Shown here: positions 1 through 11,358 of the stretch, one piece after another | Numbering within the stretch: the first letter of the stretch is position 1 | Layout of the letters: each line of letters starts with the position of its first letter | From: Tricholomella constricta | Taxonomy: Eukaryota > Basidiomycota > Agaricomycetes > Agaricales > Lyophyllaceae | NCBI GenBank assembly: GCA_013368375.1 | Contig: JAACJP010000043.1 | Span: 248,001-312,000 of the forward strand | Reading direction: 5' to 3' | DNA: 64,000 nucleotides | Position numbers and translations under genes: made by a program | The notes under the pieces: generated by a model | What the model saw: only the letters and a program-made list of their open reading frames with translations | Databases searched by the model: none | What the model was told of the DNA's origin: nothing

Positions 1-576
1 GCTCTTCCAAGCGTAAGCCCGAAAGTAATATTACAACATCAACAACAAAAGACCAAGCCTAATTAGAGTATGCGAGTAGTCGGTCGGTCGGTCGGTCGTA
101 TCCAAGTCACGTTAAGAAGAAAGGAAAAAAAAAAAAGACAGAAAACCTGTGTATATATATCGCTGTATGTGCGTAATGTGTCGTGCGCTGGGTGGGGGTG
201 AGGGTGGAGGAGGGTGTGCAAGTGGCCGAGGGAGTTTGGATGGTACAGGATGCGGTTTGGCATGGGGGAATGCCAAGGCATCTGTATCCTGCGCGGATAG
301 CTGGGGGTATCGAATGAGGAGGACAGCATACGTTTTTCACTCGTGTGAGTGCGCTGCTGACCCTGTTCTGGGCTCGAGGGGTAAGAATAGGAAACAAGAC
401 AAAAGAAACAGATCTCAAAAAAAAAACGACAAAAATTGGGGAAGGGGGGTGGATGTCGAAACAATCCAGGAAAGACCAAGTCACCCAAAAAAAAGTCCAC
501 CACCCTCAAACCCCTCGGAAACCAAAAAAAGCTCTCTCGAACCCATGGAGGAGGATGGATGAGAGGCGATGCGACG
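1..576. other. 3' flank of the FHA-RING gene, no gene seen
   Basis: Purine-rich and homopolymer-rich sequence lies downstream of the minus-strand FHA-RING gene and probably includes its 3' UTR. Open frames here are short and low-complexity on both strands. None shows a recognisable domain or consistent splice signals. Confidence 0.4.
79..102. repeat. Short tandem repeat of the 4-base unit gtcg
   Basis: About five perfect copies of a GTCG/GGTC tetranucleotide lie in the 3' flank of the neighbouring minus-strand gene. This is a simple microsatellite. Confidence 0.7.
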
Positions 577-2138
577 TCATCGCTTGCGTTTTGCGCCCAC
601 AGTCCCATCGAGCTCCATCTCGTCCGCGTCGCCTACTTCCCCAAGATCCGTAGTCAGGACGAGCGCAGGACTGTCTCCCCGGCCTGCACCTTCCCCGCTG
701 CCGCTGCCACTACCTTCGCTGTCAACACCCCCGCGAGGATCTAGCATCGCCACGTCCGGATCCTCAGCTTCACCATCAGCTTCTGTCTCCTCGGGGAGGG
801 ACACCCGTGTCCCCGACATCCGCATCGCTGCAGGATCCACGTCCGCGCCCACCGCAGGCGAGCCCTCGACAGACTCATCGTCCCCGTCCACGACAGGGTC
901 AGCCCCCTCCTCCTCTTCCTCGTACTCGACCTCGATCTCGACGTCCTCCTCCAGATCTGCGAATGTCCGGCAGAGCGGACAGGAGAAGGCTGGGTGGTGC
1001 GTCTCGAGGAGCGGGCGGATGCACTTGTAGTGGAACGTGTGCGAGCATGGCGCGATGAACAGCGCCTGCCGGATCGTCACCCCGAACAGGCAGATGCAGC
1101 AGTCCGGGATCTGCGACTTGGATGAGGCAGGGGCCTTGCCCGCTGCTGCTGCTGCTGCTGGCGCCGAGGTGGGACCCGCAGATAATTTCGCGGGCGCCAC
1201 AGAGAGGGTTTTGAGGATCTTGAGCGTATTCGTGCTGTTATGCCAGTTGGAGGTTGCCTTTCATAGATGTAGAAAAATGTAACTCACTTGAAAGCATTTG
1301 CGCCGGCCTGCCACTCGCGCCCCAGCTCGATCCTGATCTTGACAGACTTGTAGATATCCTCTGCGCCGCCCTGGTAGTCGACTCCGAGCTGCAGAATATC
1401 GCCGTCCTTCATCTGGTACGGGCGCGACTCGGTGTTTGCCGGAGAGAGTCGAACATGGTTGAGAAAGGTGCCACTGGAGGACTTGGTGTCCTTGATGAAG
1501 AACTGGCCGGTGAAATCGACCCAGATCTCTGCGTGTGCGCGCGAGACGACTTTGGATTTGAATGCGAGGCGGTTAGTGCCCAAGGCGTTCACAGCGGCGA
1601 GGCCAATGCCTGAACGGTCGGTGAAGCGCCCGATGCGCAGAGCGGGGTCTCCGCCCTTGAGGTCGCGGGAGATGGCGTCGAAACGGAGGGTGCGGCGGGA
1701 GTCAATGTGGGGGACGAGACGGATTCGATGTGATGCAAGTGATGATATTGGTCTGGTGGAGTCGACTTGGGGTTGAACTTGGGGTGTGGCTGATGGCTGA
1801 GGTGGAATTGTGGGCGGTGGATTTACCCCTACTGGACTTGCTATCGTTCCTGCTGAACGACGGCGTCTGAGCATTTGAGATATGCCAAGGCCTGCGGGGG
1901 TCGTGCTTGCTTGATGAGATGTTGAGGGTTGAACGCTTGTTGCCACAGGGCCTGGCCGGCTGCGTCTGTGGCCTCCCACGACAAGCCCACTCGGCGACGG
2001 CGGCTGCGGGGGTGAAGGCGAGAGTTCTCGTATGTCTGTGGTGATGATGTGCGATTGCGAGGAATTCCTGGGTCTTCCACGTAAAAATGAGCCAAGGATG
2101 GTGGTCCGTAGCGGGGGAGATTCGTTCCCTGGATCCAT
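577..2138 (-). CDS. dma1: Dma1/CHFR-like FHA-RING E3 ubiquitin ligase
   Basis: Two exons are read on the minus strand: 2138-1288 and 1234-577, with a 53-bp GTGAGT..CAG intron at 1287-1235. The N-terminal 100 residues are Ser/Pro-rich. An FHA domain follows, with the phosphopeptide-binding signature residues: an RIGR strand, SRAH, and SSSGTFLN near the end. Splicing restores the family linker FNTNTLKIL, and a RING finger comes next (CCIC, CSHTFHYKC, CPLC). The tail is acidic and ends in a basic KRKR. In yeasts, Dma proteins are checkpoint ligases that delay mitotic exit and cytokinesis through the septation network; that role is inferred here from domain order. The start is the first in-frame ATG (residues MDPGNES); an upstream exon is possible. 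A 125-bp stretch just upstream is duplicated in inverted orientation at 2974-3098. Confidence 0.85.
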
Positions 2139-2241
2139 GTGGCAGCGTGGCGTGATAAGCAGTGGCAAACGTGTTGAGCTCTTCTCTTCTAGTTCGCCGT
2201 CGTCGCTGTCGTCGTCGTCGTCCTGGTGGTGGCGGTTCAAA

Positions 2242-2366
2242 CAGGGGGGAACCAATCGTGCAATCCGTGAAATGATGATACCGTCCGCACCCCTCCGTGA
2301 GAATTGATGAGTCTGACAGCCGAAGCGCCGCTGTCACTGTCGGCATCACGGCACTTCCGAATTGGG
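2242..2366 (+). repeat. Left arm of a 125-bp inverted repeat
   Basis: This segment is the reverse complement of 2974-3098, with no mismatch seen by eye across about 125 bp. It lies about 100 bp upstream of the dma1 start codon, so it is probably promoter or 5' UTR. Similarity stops abruptly on both sides. Confidence 0.85.
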
Positions 2367-2973
2367 CGAGCTTGGGCGTCAAGTCGTGCTCCCTCGCAGT
2401 TTATTTATCTCTCGCAGTTTCCCCTCATCTATAGCCCATCGGCAAACATACATGACCCCACCAGTACCCCCAGTGCTTCACCCAGTCACTGTGGCCTTCA
2501 GTAATGGTGCTAACCTCACAACCATCATAGATCCACATACTGGGGTCCATTCTACAGAAATGTTGTGCAACCTCACCCTGCACCAATGTTCCCATACACT
2601 GCCCTTTATGCATTCCTTCTCTGGCTGGCCCAAAAACAATCTGGAAATATAATATGATGTTCCATCTTCTCATTGATCATTCTGTAGATGGGAAGCCACC
2701 TGAGATACCTGCCTAGCTCATGGTGGATATGTTTATTACAAAGAAGGAAGAGATAAATATATGGGAGTTCAGGCTGAACTGACTAAGAAATGGAGGCAGG
2801 AAAACACCATACCAGATAGTGATGGGCTTGCAGTGATAGTTGAAGACATGGAGAGTGGGAAGAGAGGTAGATCTGACTTACCTTACTTAAAAGATCCAGA
2901 CAGGAATAAGCAATAATAACAAGTGTTTATGTCTTGAGAACATGAGAGGCGGCCTCGAGCGCGCTGACGCCCT
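2367..2973. other. 607-bp AT-richer spacer between inverted-repeat arms
   Basis: The base composition is visibly more AT-rich than the flanks. On the plus strand, an open stretch at about 2741-2913 reads as a lysine- and glutamate-rich peptide with an in-frame TAA. A minus-strand frame at 2673-2425 is also open for 82 codons. Neither matches a domain I recognise. It could be a transposon relic or foreign insert held between two copies of the dma1 upstream sequence. I see no terminal inverted repeats of its own and no target-site duplication. Confidence 0.4.
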
Positions 2974-3098
2974 CCCAATTCGGAAGTGCCGTGATGCCGA
3001 CAGTGACAGCGGCGCTTCGGCTGTCAGACTCATCAATTCTCACGGAGGGGTGCGGACGGTATCATCATTTCACGGATTGCACGATTGGTTCCCCCCTG
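2974..3098 (-). repeat. Right arm of a 125-bp inverted repeat
   Basis: This is the inverted copy of 2242-2366. Beyond 3098, similarity to the dma1 flank ends within a few bases. It is a displaced copy of the dma1 upstream region rather than part of a gene here. Confidence 0.85.
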
Positions 3099-6005
3099 GG
3101 TTCAAAAGGTGATCAAAGGCGATATCAAGCCAAGGAACACAGCCGAGCAAGCCACTTCAGGTTCGCCTCCTGATCATGACTGTCTGGGCCAAAACACCGT
3201 CTCATTTGTTTCACAATTCTTTGTTCTTGCACTGCAACCAACACCGACGTGATCCATAATCAACCAATGTACCATGCGCTGGTCTTCAACGCCCAACAAA
3301 AATCGCTGGCAAATCTCCATCCATCATGTGCATCACAGCCAAGTGCCCAAAAATGTCCTTGTCATCTCCTCAATCCATCACGTAAAACGTTCGCGCACGT
3401 CTTTCATGTCAAAGGCAACATAGAGACCAATCTGACCTTGTAAGGTGAGTATATGCCTGATACTCGTCTCCGCAGACGCTGCTGCGACCTCGAATCCGAA
3501 TTCAAACCTCGACCGACACATATTTCAGGCGCGCACGACTCCACAATATACCTTGGACGTCGGACGCAAATTGCCATCAAGACCCGGGCCTTCTTGGCCC
3601 ATTCGACTCGTCCCTCCCACCCTGGAGGCCATCTGCTATTACACATGATGTGCCCACCAATCAGGAGACCCAGTTGCCGAATCTATCCTCCGCCCAGATC
3701 ACCGGTTCACCATCGATGCAAGTTCTGAACCTCTACATGGCTCAGATCGAATGGTTGCGGAGCATCCATCTTGATCAGATCTAAAATGGGCTTACAGCGG
3801 CAGAAGCGCCGCCTGTGGTTTACTTTTACAGTCATGTCCAGCCCACACTATCGGCATGACAGCTTCCTCCGTCTTTCACGCCGTCGCTATCGTATCCACC
3901 GCCACCGGCGCAAAATGTACACGTGAGTCCTTGAATAAGCTATCTTACAAAATATACTGGCATGCACAAGTCTCTCTCCTCCCAAAGGGACAAACAATTC
4001 TCAAGCGCCCCAATCTACTCTACGTCACCCCAAAATGATTGATCCAGTGTCCCACCAACCCCAGGCAGGTCCTGCGATCCCACTCCAGGCTAAGTCGTCC
4101 AGTCCAGCGTGCCAGCACTTATTATCCGAAGCTCGTCAGGCTTTGGAGGGAGAAACAAAATCTAGCATACATGCACCAAATCTCATCAAAGATAACTTTG
4201 AAATACCATCCCGCATCTCGAAACCGCATGCCGATCTAGCCTCGAGCCGCAACGATCGAAAGTTTCGAAAGCCAAATACTACGAACTTTCCGGAGCATGA
4301 CAATGTCCATGTATCTCTCTCTCTACTTCGAAGCACATCCCACTAGCAACACCTGGGGCTTACTGCACTCCCTTTTCTTGGATTTATAAAACCAGGCTCG
4401 GGCACGTGCAATGTAGATGCGGACGTACCTCTCACTCATCATCGATATCGTGCCATGGCAATCATATCCGCGCAAGCACACGAGATAGGCGGGCTTCAGA
4501 ACTCGTAACTTATATCAATTCGGAGGTACACGATCACGATCATGATCGAGTTTGTCGACATATGCTCTTAGCCCGCATCACATCGCATCGCAACCCTATC
4601 CAACCCAGGTTTCCGCCGCTCGCGAAAGTTCCTTCCACATGCTCTCGACTCTCGACTCCCGACGCCTACCTACCTACTTACCCATCACCAGTCCTGACTC
4701 CTGACCCCCCAGCGATGAATATGTATGTATCCCGCGTTGCTGGCGGAGAACGTCCAGATCTAGAGAGAGGAGAGAGGAGAGAGGACAACGTCGGCAGGGA
4801 AGCCAGCCCCCCTCGAGTCTACCTATGTTTCATACGGCGCCTGTGCCCGCGATCATGCTATCTCTGATTAGCACCTTGGGGGCCCGCGCCATCTCCCGAG
4901 TCTGAAGGGTCGGACAAAAGGTTGGAGTCGGGAAAAGGACCCCGCTTCTGGCTGCGGCTGGCTCGACAACAGACGTCGCTCGAACAGAACAACTTTCAGC
5001 AAACCATACCGGCTTCGAATTCGGTGCAGTTCTAGGAACGATAAGCAGCTCCTCGCTTTTTTCGTTGGTCAGACCATTCATCTTTGAGCTCGCTGAGCTT
5101 GCCGATAAACAATACGTGTATGGTGGGGGTTTATAGTGTAATGTTGGGCTGCGAACTAGGGTGATGTTCAGTACGGTATACGTGTACTACTAATTCGAGG
5201 GTTTGTTATTAGCCAAAACAAATGTCGAATTTGGCGGTTCCGGAGGTGGTCAATTATTCAGAGATCCTGTTGATATTGTATTACATGCCCACTCAAGTAC
5301 ACCTTGAGCAGCTCCTTGGCCCCAATTCGATCATAGTCATCGCTCTCTGTAATCGAGCTTATCCTCCCATCGGTTTTCGTGTTTCTGTTGATGATTTTGA
5401 ACGCGTGGACTATATATGCTATACTTCCCAGTGTTTGTCAGGGGACGAGCTCTGCCAGTGGGCGCTTTCAAAGCGATATTGTGTCACAGGCTAAGTCAAG
5501 TATACTATCTTGAGGCTTGAGCAATTCCTCGGCCCCAATTCGATCATATTCAAGAAGCGAGTCAAGTTTGAAAATGGTTGTGGCACGATGCAGCAGCTGT
5601 CTCTAATGCATGGAGAAGTTCTCCGATTTCGATATATTCCGTCTCTGCATATAAAATTTTGCAACATCGAAGTGGCACCTCTCAGATAAGACTCTAAATT
5701 AGAGGCGAGTGCACAGTTCAATCTCAATCTGATTTGATCCGGTCGTTGTGCCTCATCAGCAATCAATATTCAATATCAATCAATGTCTGAACCTGGTTTA
5801 CACGGTTATGCGGCTTATGCCACCGTGACGAGCGACTTGCACTCCCCTGTTTTTTCTCCATTACCTGTCTACCACTTTCAAACCCCTTTTTTGACGGAAA
5901 AAAAACAATGCGCAACGTGAGCTTGGTCGAGCAAGCATATGAGATAGTACGAACTCGCACGACGTCTAGACCTGACTGTCACTCACAGTCATTGCCAGGA
6001 TCCCA
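3099..6005. other. Intergenic region without recognised gene
   Basis: Nearly 3 kb lack a recognisable domain on either strand. A frame at 5222-5494 is open for 90 codons, but I recognise nothing in it. A 40-bp motif around 5303 (cttgagcag followed by ccccaattcgatcata) recurs imperfectly at about 5518, which points to a small local duplication rather than coding conservation. The last 250 bp resemble the upstream region of FunK1 copy 2 (46,860-47,100, reverse strand), so promoter sequence of the kinase probably begins near 5750. Confidence 0.4.
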
Positions 6006-6146
6006 ATGCGCTCGTCATACTTACCGAACCGAATTATACTCGCAAGCCATCTGACAACTCACGCTCAGAGTCCAACTTTGGACTAGTGGTCAATTCTCCC
6101 ATATTTTCATCATCTTGTCAAGCTATATTGAGGATTCACGTTGCAG

Positions 6147-9066
6147 GAAGTCGATGAGTCCATGTGTAACTTGCTCAACAGCCGCTGGCTCAATCCTGAT
6201 CTCGTGGACCATGTCTTGGGCGATGTCGTTTCTGTTCCTTTAGCCGCTCGCATCACGCTGTCCTTTCTATACTGTGGAGTCCTCACTGTCAAGTTGAACG
6301 GCGAAAAGCTTAATCGTGACCAGTGGCCCAGAGCGTGTAACCATGCGGCCTCATGCGCAAGCCTTTCTTCGACAACTGATTCAATTCCTGAGAACATGGA
6401 CTACGTCTGGACATGGGCAAAAGAACTGGGCACGGGTACAGGGCGTAACGCCGAGAATTTCTTCAGTGCTGTTGGAATGGCGGCTTACCTTGCTGCTGGC
6501 GTAACCGATCAAGAACACTTATCAGGCCGTACACCTACCGTCCGATTTACCACTGTCTCGCGTCGTCGAGTTCCTCTACCACTTCATTCGCCCAATGCCC
6601 AAAACTTCCAGCCGGATTTTATCGCTTTGCCTTCGTCCGCCTTTATATCTGACCGTGATGAAACACGTATGAACGAATATCAAGAGAAGCCTTCCGCTCT
6701 GGGCTTTATTGAAACGCACTTTCCCAGCCTTTTCGAACCATATTCTCGTCTTTTATCAGCCGCTTTAGCACCTACAGATAGTGAGCCTTCTGGAAGCTAT
6801 GCCGCCCAGCCTCGGAGCACACATCTAAACGACGCACATCCTGGCCCTCAGTTGCTGTCAAAGTTAGAGGAGCTATCGACACAGCTAAAAATGAACCAGC
6901 TCCCAGCCCCCCCTGCGTGGGTCTCGAATGCGGTGGAGAAGCATCGTGAATCTCGCTTCCTGGACATGTCGCGTGTTTGCTTCCCCAATGTCCTTTTACC
7001 TGGGGAGGGCGAACGGACGCGAATGAAGGTGGCTATGATACGATGTTCTGCGCAGATGTACCAGCAGCGATGTACACAACCGTGGCTGCGGTTCTCCCTG
7101 GGTCTGATGGCGACGAAGGACGAGTTGGGTCTCCTGCGTGTTGACGCGACAGGAATGGAGGATTGCGTCTTCAGGAAGGATACTGGGCGTGGTGTAATCG
7201 AGGCCATTCGGCTGTTGCTCGGAATTATGCTGGCGACGGATCAGGAACTTGGTCACCACCCGGCCTTTTCGTTGCGGGACGCGGAGGCGCTGTCGGTTCC
7301 AGAACTGGATGCGACGACCGGTGAAAAGCGACCAGCACCCTCAACGAATTCAGATGATCAGCCGGACTTTAAAAAAGCAAGGACCGACGGTGCCAGTCCT
7401 TCGACGCGAGATCCTCCGCCGCCAGCAAAGTACCGATTTCGAGAGGTAAATTTCGTTACCCTGGAGAATAGCAAGCGCCATCTTCCCGAGTCTTCAGTTT
7501 CGACCGATACTCATACTCGATATTACACCAAGTATCTCCTCGAACACCAAGGCTCCCTGGTCGGACGGTGCACGCGAATCTGGTGTGCATACAAGGAAGT
7601 GTCCGGGTCGGAAAAGGAGTCGCTGGCCTCAGTCCATAAGATCGATCCTGACATGCCCATCTTCATTGGTCCATACGCGTTAAAGTTCTACTGTGCAGAT
7701 ATTAAATCTGAAGCCTATGTGAAAGACATTTTGAGGGTGGCGCAGAAGGCACAGGACGAAGGGATAATCAAACATGTACTCTTGCCGACCGAGTGCGTCA
7801 TTTGTATATCTTTTTCCATGTGCAGCTAATTTTTTTTTTTTGCAGCGTCTGGTACTTGGGTAAAATCTCGGACGTCGTGCGCAAATTGAAAAACGTTGCG
7901 ACAAAACCAGAAAACACGGTTCTTGAAATCAAAGATCGAGAGGAAATTGTCACAATCTCGGCGTTTAAACGCACGTTGGCCCAGTTTGAGACGGGTTATG
8001 AGTTCTATGGCGCTATCGTCGGCGTTTTGAAAGGTGAGCGCTCTGGCTGATATTCTCTATCCCCCACTCATTCTGATGAGCTTGCAGCAATCGGCGAACT
8101 GCAGGACGCAGGCTTGATCCATCGTGACATCAGCATGGGAAACATTATTTTGAGCGACGAAAACTATGCTAATCCCGAGAAGAAACGTGACCACGTCCAC
8201 ATAGACTTTGGTGATGGTAAATCAATTGAGGCTGCACTTGTCCGTCGCCAACCCGCCCCCATGCCCTCGTCTGGTGGCCTACACGACCTTGACATGACCG
8301 CATTCATTCCAGAGAGTGTACCAAAACTTGCAAACCCGGTTCTTAGGACATCACGGGGCGTACAGATGGTAAGTTTCAAATGTCGAAATATGTGTGTGCC
8401 GCTTTTACAGCTATCTTGAGAAGGCACCCAAAAAATCATCCGAAAGAAATATAAATATTCCTGCTGTGAGTCCACACTCTGACTGTTCTCAAGACGCGAT
8501 CTTGTTACTGACTTGGACCAGGGCACGACACCGTTTATGTCCATCCCAGTCCTCCTTGGTATGCAACACTCTGTCTATGATGATGTGAGCCATACCATGC
8601 AAAATTATCCTGCGACACTCACTGAATACCATTCCTTCAGCTGCAGAGCACGTTCTTCGTTCTCTATCTCTCGATTCTCACCTACGACACCCCGGCTCCG
8701 AACTGCTACCCGGAAGCGCCACGGACAACCTTCCAACATTGGCCGAAACAGGTGCAAGAATGGGCGAATGATTCTGTATCTCTGCAGCAGCTAGGAATTC
8801 AAAAAGAAAGGTTCTTCGAATCTGAAGCAGACTGGCTGGTATGTCTGATCGACAATGGCTTGAAGTTCTGGCTGGCTGATCCTGTGGATCGGACGCTCGA
8901 CGAATGCCACGGCGCCGCTTTGTTGGAATTCCAGCAGGCTATATGGACGAAGGTACCGAAATCAACCAGTCGTATGGTCTTGTTCGAAAAACTTGAGGTC
9001 AAGCCTCGTGAAGTAGCTGCAGCTTTAGAGAAAGTTGTGGAGATATACAAGGATAGACTATCCTAG
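6147..9066 (+). CDS. FunK1-type fungal protein kinase, copy 1 (intact)
   Basis: Exons are read at 6147-7792, 7846-8033, 8088-8368, 8424-8465, 8522-8584 and 8641-9066, together 881 codons plus the stop, all with GT..AG introns and conserved phases. The 5' exon is unresolved: ATGs exist at 5908, 6006 and 6162, and only the last is in the open frame without splicing. The N-terminal half is the FunK1 helical region. The kinase part carries the catalytic loop HRDISMGNI, a DLD in place of DFG (GGLHDLDM), and the post-DFD motif GTTPFM. FunK1 is a Ser/Thr-kinase-like family expanded in mushrooms. Its substrates are unknown. Two relatives lie at 42.8-46.8 kb (broken) and 51.5-54.8 kb (intact), on the opposite strand. 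Confidence 0.88.
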
Positions 9067-9715
9067 ATCTTATGCACGACATTCACGCTTTGTTATCATC
9101 TCTGCTTACTGTCACTGTGTAATTGTTCTCTTGCTCGCACGAAGCTCTTCCAATCAATGATAACCAAGGACTTTAAATGGGTGTTATCATTTTCGTGGGG
9201 TGACTATGTTTGAAGTACCCTTTCGGTCGTCCATCTCGCGTCGCAGAGGGCATCTCGCGTATACCTTAATGCATGAGTGCATAAACGGATCTCATCTCTC
9301 GCTCACATAGTCAAGACGGGCACTCGAGGCAACGAACTCTCACAATCTCCTTCGAGCATTTTCAAACTTGATGTGGCATGACCTTGCAGAGGCAGCGTGA
9401 AAGGTGTCGTGCGGAGACACACGCAGAAATAGGTCGGCGACATCAGTGCCAGCGCGGCATTTTTGTGCGCGCAACCGTGGCTTTGATTTCTTCTGACTAA
9501 TATGGACGTTGGAGACAACGCGATGTAACCTTGGCCTGGAATTGTTGCCTTTTCACGCTGATTGACGCAGTCACATCCATCCATCCATCCACTGGGACAC
9601 ACGTACTGTATCAAACCATTTTGACGCTTATCAATGTTGCAGTAAACTACATGACTCTTCCTACTGCAGACCAGCCATTACTAGCGAAACCAAAATACCC
9701 AATGCTCACGTTGCC
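9067..9715. other. Convergent intergenic region
   Basis: This lies between the 3' ends of the plus-strand kinase and the minus-strand unknown protein gene. No coding signal was recognised. It presumably holds both 3' UTRs. A short catc run sits near 9580. Confidence 0.4.
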
Positions 9716-11047
9716 TCAGGGGCCCATATCCATAGCGTCCAAATCGGCACCAGCGCTCATGTTCATCCTCTCGATCCCGGACGTCATCTGCCTCTCAGCA
9801 TCTATCTGACCCACACGTCTCTTCCTCTTTGTCCCAACAACAGTAGAGGAAGTGGGAGGACCTTCGTTCATCCGTGAGGAGAAGGAACTACCAGCACGAT
9901 TGCGCTCGGTGGTTGTGGGGGCTGCAACTGGACGCTGAGCAGCCACAGGCCTCAGGCGCCCGGTCCTTCTGGGTGCGCCGATCGGCTTGGGGATGAGACT
10001 CGCTGTATTGGCCTTGATCTCCCCACTCGCCCGTCTCGTCCTTCTTTGGTATCGGGACTCCGGAAGCTTGTCGTACATGAAAGCCGTATCGACGGCTGCT
10101 GTCCCTGCGAGCTTCTGGCTCTGAGACCTAAGGACCCGAGCCGCGACCGGGGCGGTGCTTGGGGCCATGTAATGAGATTGCGTGCGCTGCAGACGACGGG
10201 GGAGAGGAGTGGGAGAATTCTGCGCGGATCCCATGTGGACATCGAGCGCGGCGTGGTTGGATGAAAGCTTCCGCTTCTTCTGGTGTCTGTCAGCCCCATC
10301 GACGTCGATCTCATCATCATCATCATCATCCTCCCCCTCCTCCTCCTCCTCGGCAAGTCGCGCGAGACGAGGGCTGACGAGCGAACTGAGCTGGCCCTGG
10401 CTTTGGCCGCGACGGGCCAGGGGACTGGTAGGCGGGGACTTGTTCATCTGCGCGAGTATATCAAACTCCGCGCGCAAACGCAAGTCGCGTTCCGAATCGG
10501 TGAGCAGACGGGGAGCCTTGGGGGCCAGCGGAACGTCTCCTCGGAGCCCGACGATGCGCTCGATGGAGCTCCGAATATAGCTCGTTGGGAGGACATGGTC
10601 AATGTCGATCGCCATACCGGCCGGAAGTTTGGCATTGAGCGATCGAGCGACGCTGATGAGCTTGTCGCGCGACATGGTGATGAGATCCTCGTGGCAGCAG
10701 AAGGGGATGTCGTCCAGAGTCGTGACAATCACCGCGTCCTCCGTGAAGTCTTCGTTCATCAAGGCAACACGCTCAGGCTGAGGCCACGCCCTGCGAGTCG
10801 GTTTAGGGAAAGCTGCTGGAGCTGATGACGACGTTGCTACATTCTCTTTTCCAGGAGAGGACGAGTTGGGTTCAGGGTGCTGGCGTTTCTCAGGCGGCGT
10901 GTCAACCACAGGATCCAGATTATTGTACTCGTGCAGGTCTGAGCGACGTTTACCTAACAGCTCTAGCTTGAAGAAGAATCGGCGGATGCCCGTCGGAGTG
11001 TAGCCTTTCGAATGAATGCGTTTGGGAGATTTCGAAGCTTTGGGCAT
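9716..11047 (-). CDS. Uncharacterised disordered nuclear-type protein, 443 aa
   Basis: A single uninterrupted frame starts with ATG at 11047 (MPKASKSPKR) and ends at 9716. The N-terminal basic stretch resembles a nuclear localisation signal, and a second cluster (KRKRR) lies near the C-terminus. Residues 95-195 look like the only folded part (LPAGMAIDIDHVLPTSYI and an IERIVGLRGD segment). A run of Glu/Asp near residue 235 is followed by Ser/Arg-rich sequence. I do not recognise the family and assign no function. Plus-strand frames over this gene are shadows of the acidic and serine runs. Confidence 0.7.
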   Translation of the reverse strand: MPKASKSPKRIHSKGYTPTGIRRFFFKLELLGKRRSDLHEYNNLDPVVDTPPEKRQHPEPNSSSPGKENVATSSSAPAAFPKPTRRAWPQPERVALMNEDFTEDAVIVTTLDDIPFCCHEDLITMSRDKLISVARSLNAKLPAGMAIDIDHVLPTSYIRSSIERIVGLRGDVPLAPKAPRLLTDSERDLRLRAEFDILAQMNKSPPTSPLARRGQSQGQLSSLVSPRLARLAEEEEEGEDDDDDDEIDVDGADRHQKKRKLSSNHAALDVHMGSAQNSPTPLPRRLQRTQSHYMAPSTAPVAARVLRSQSQKLAGTAAVDTAFMYDKLPESRYQRRTRRASGEIKANTASLIPKPIGAPRRTGRLRPVAAQRPVAAPTTTERNRAGSSFSSRMNEGPPTSSTVVGTKRKRRVGQIDAERQMTSGIERMNMSAGADLDAMDMGP

Positions 11048-11358
11048 GCTTGTACTCCGTCAATGGCAATGGTAGGAAGCAAAAGAAGGTCGGGGGTCAG
11101 CCTCCATTTCTTGCGATGTTTGCCCCCTGTTCCCATGGCTGATTCGACGCTCTGTATATCTGACTGTCAGCCGCGGTTGGAATCGGTGTGGAACATGAAC
11201 AGGCCAGATTAATATGGATGGTATTCGAATAGAGGATGCGATGAGGCTCTAGATTCCTAAAATACAATGTGCTCCTTTCCGTGCGTCAATAAAACTTGGA
11301 ATCCTGAAACAAAGCAACCGAAACCTTCAGGCCATCCCTTGTGTCATGTGAGCCATGG

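Noticed and set aside
569..1060. Plus-strand Ser/Pro/Arg-rich frames at the left edge
   Set aside because: They are antisense to the acidic tail and RING finger of the FHA-RING ligase.
5222..5494. 90-codon plus-strand frame
   Set aside because: No family resemblance, no splice context, and part of it is a local DNA repeat; kept only as a remark in the intergenic entry.
10159..10825. Plus-strand frames with Ser, Pro or Ile runs
   Set aside because: They are antisense to the Asp/Glu run of the 443-residue unknown protein gene.
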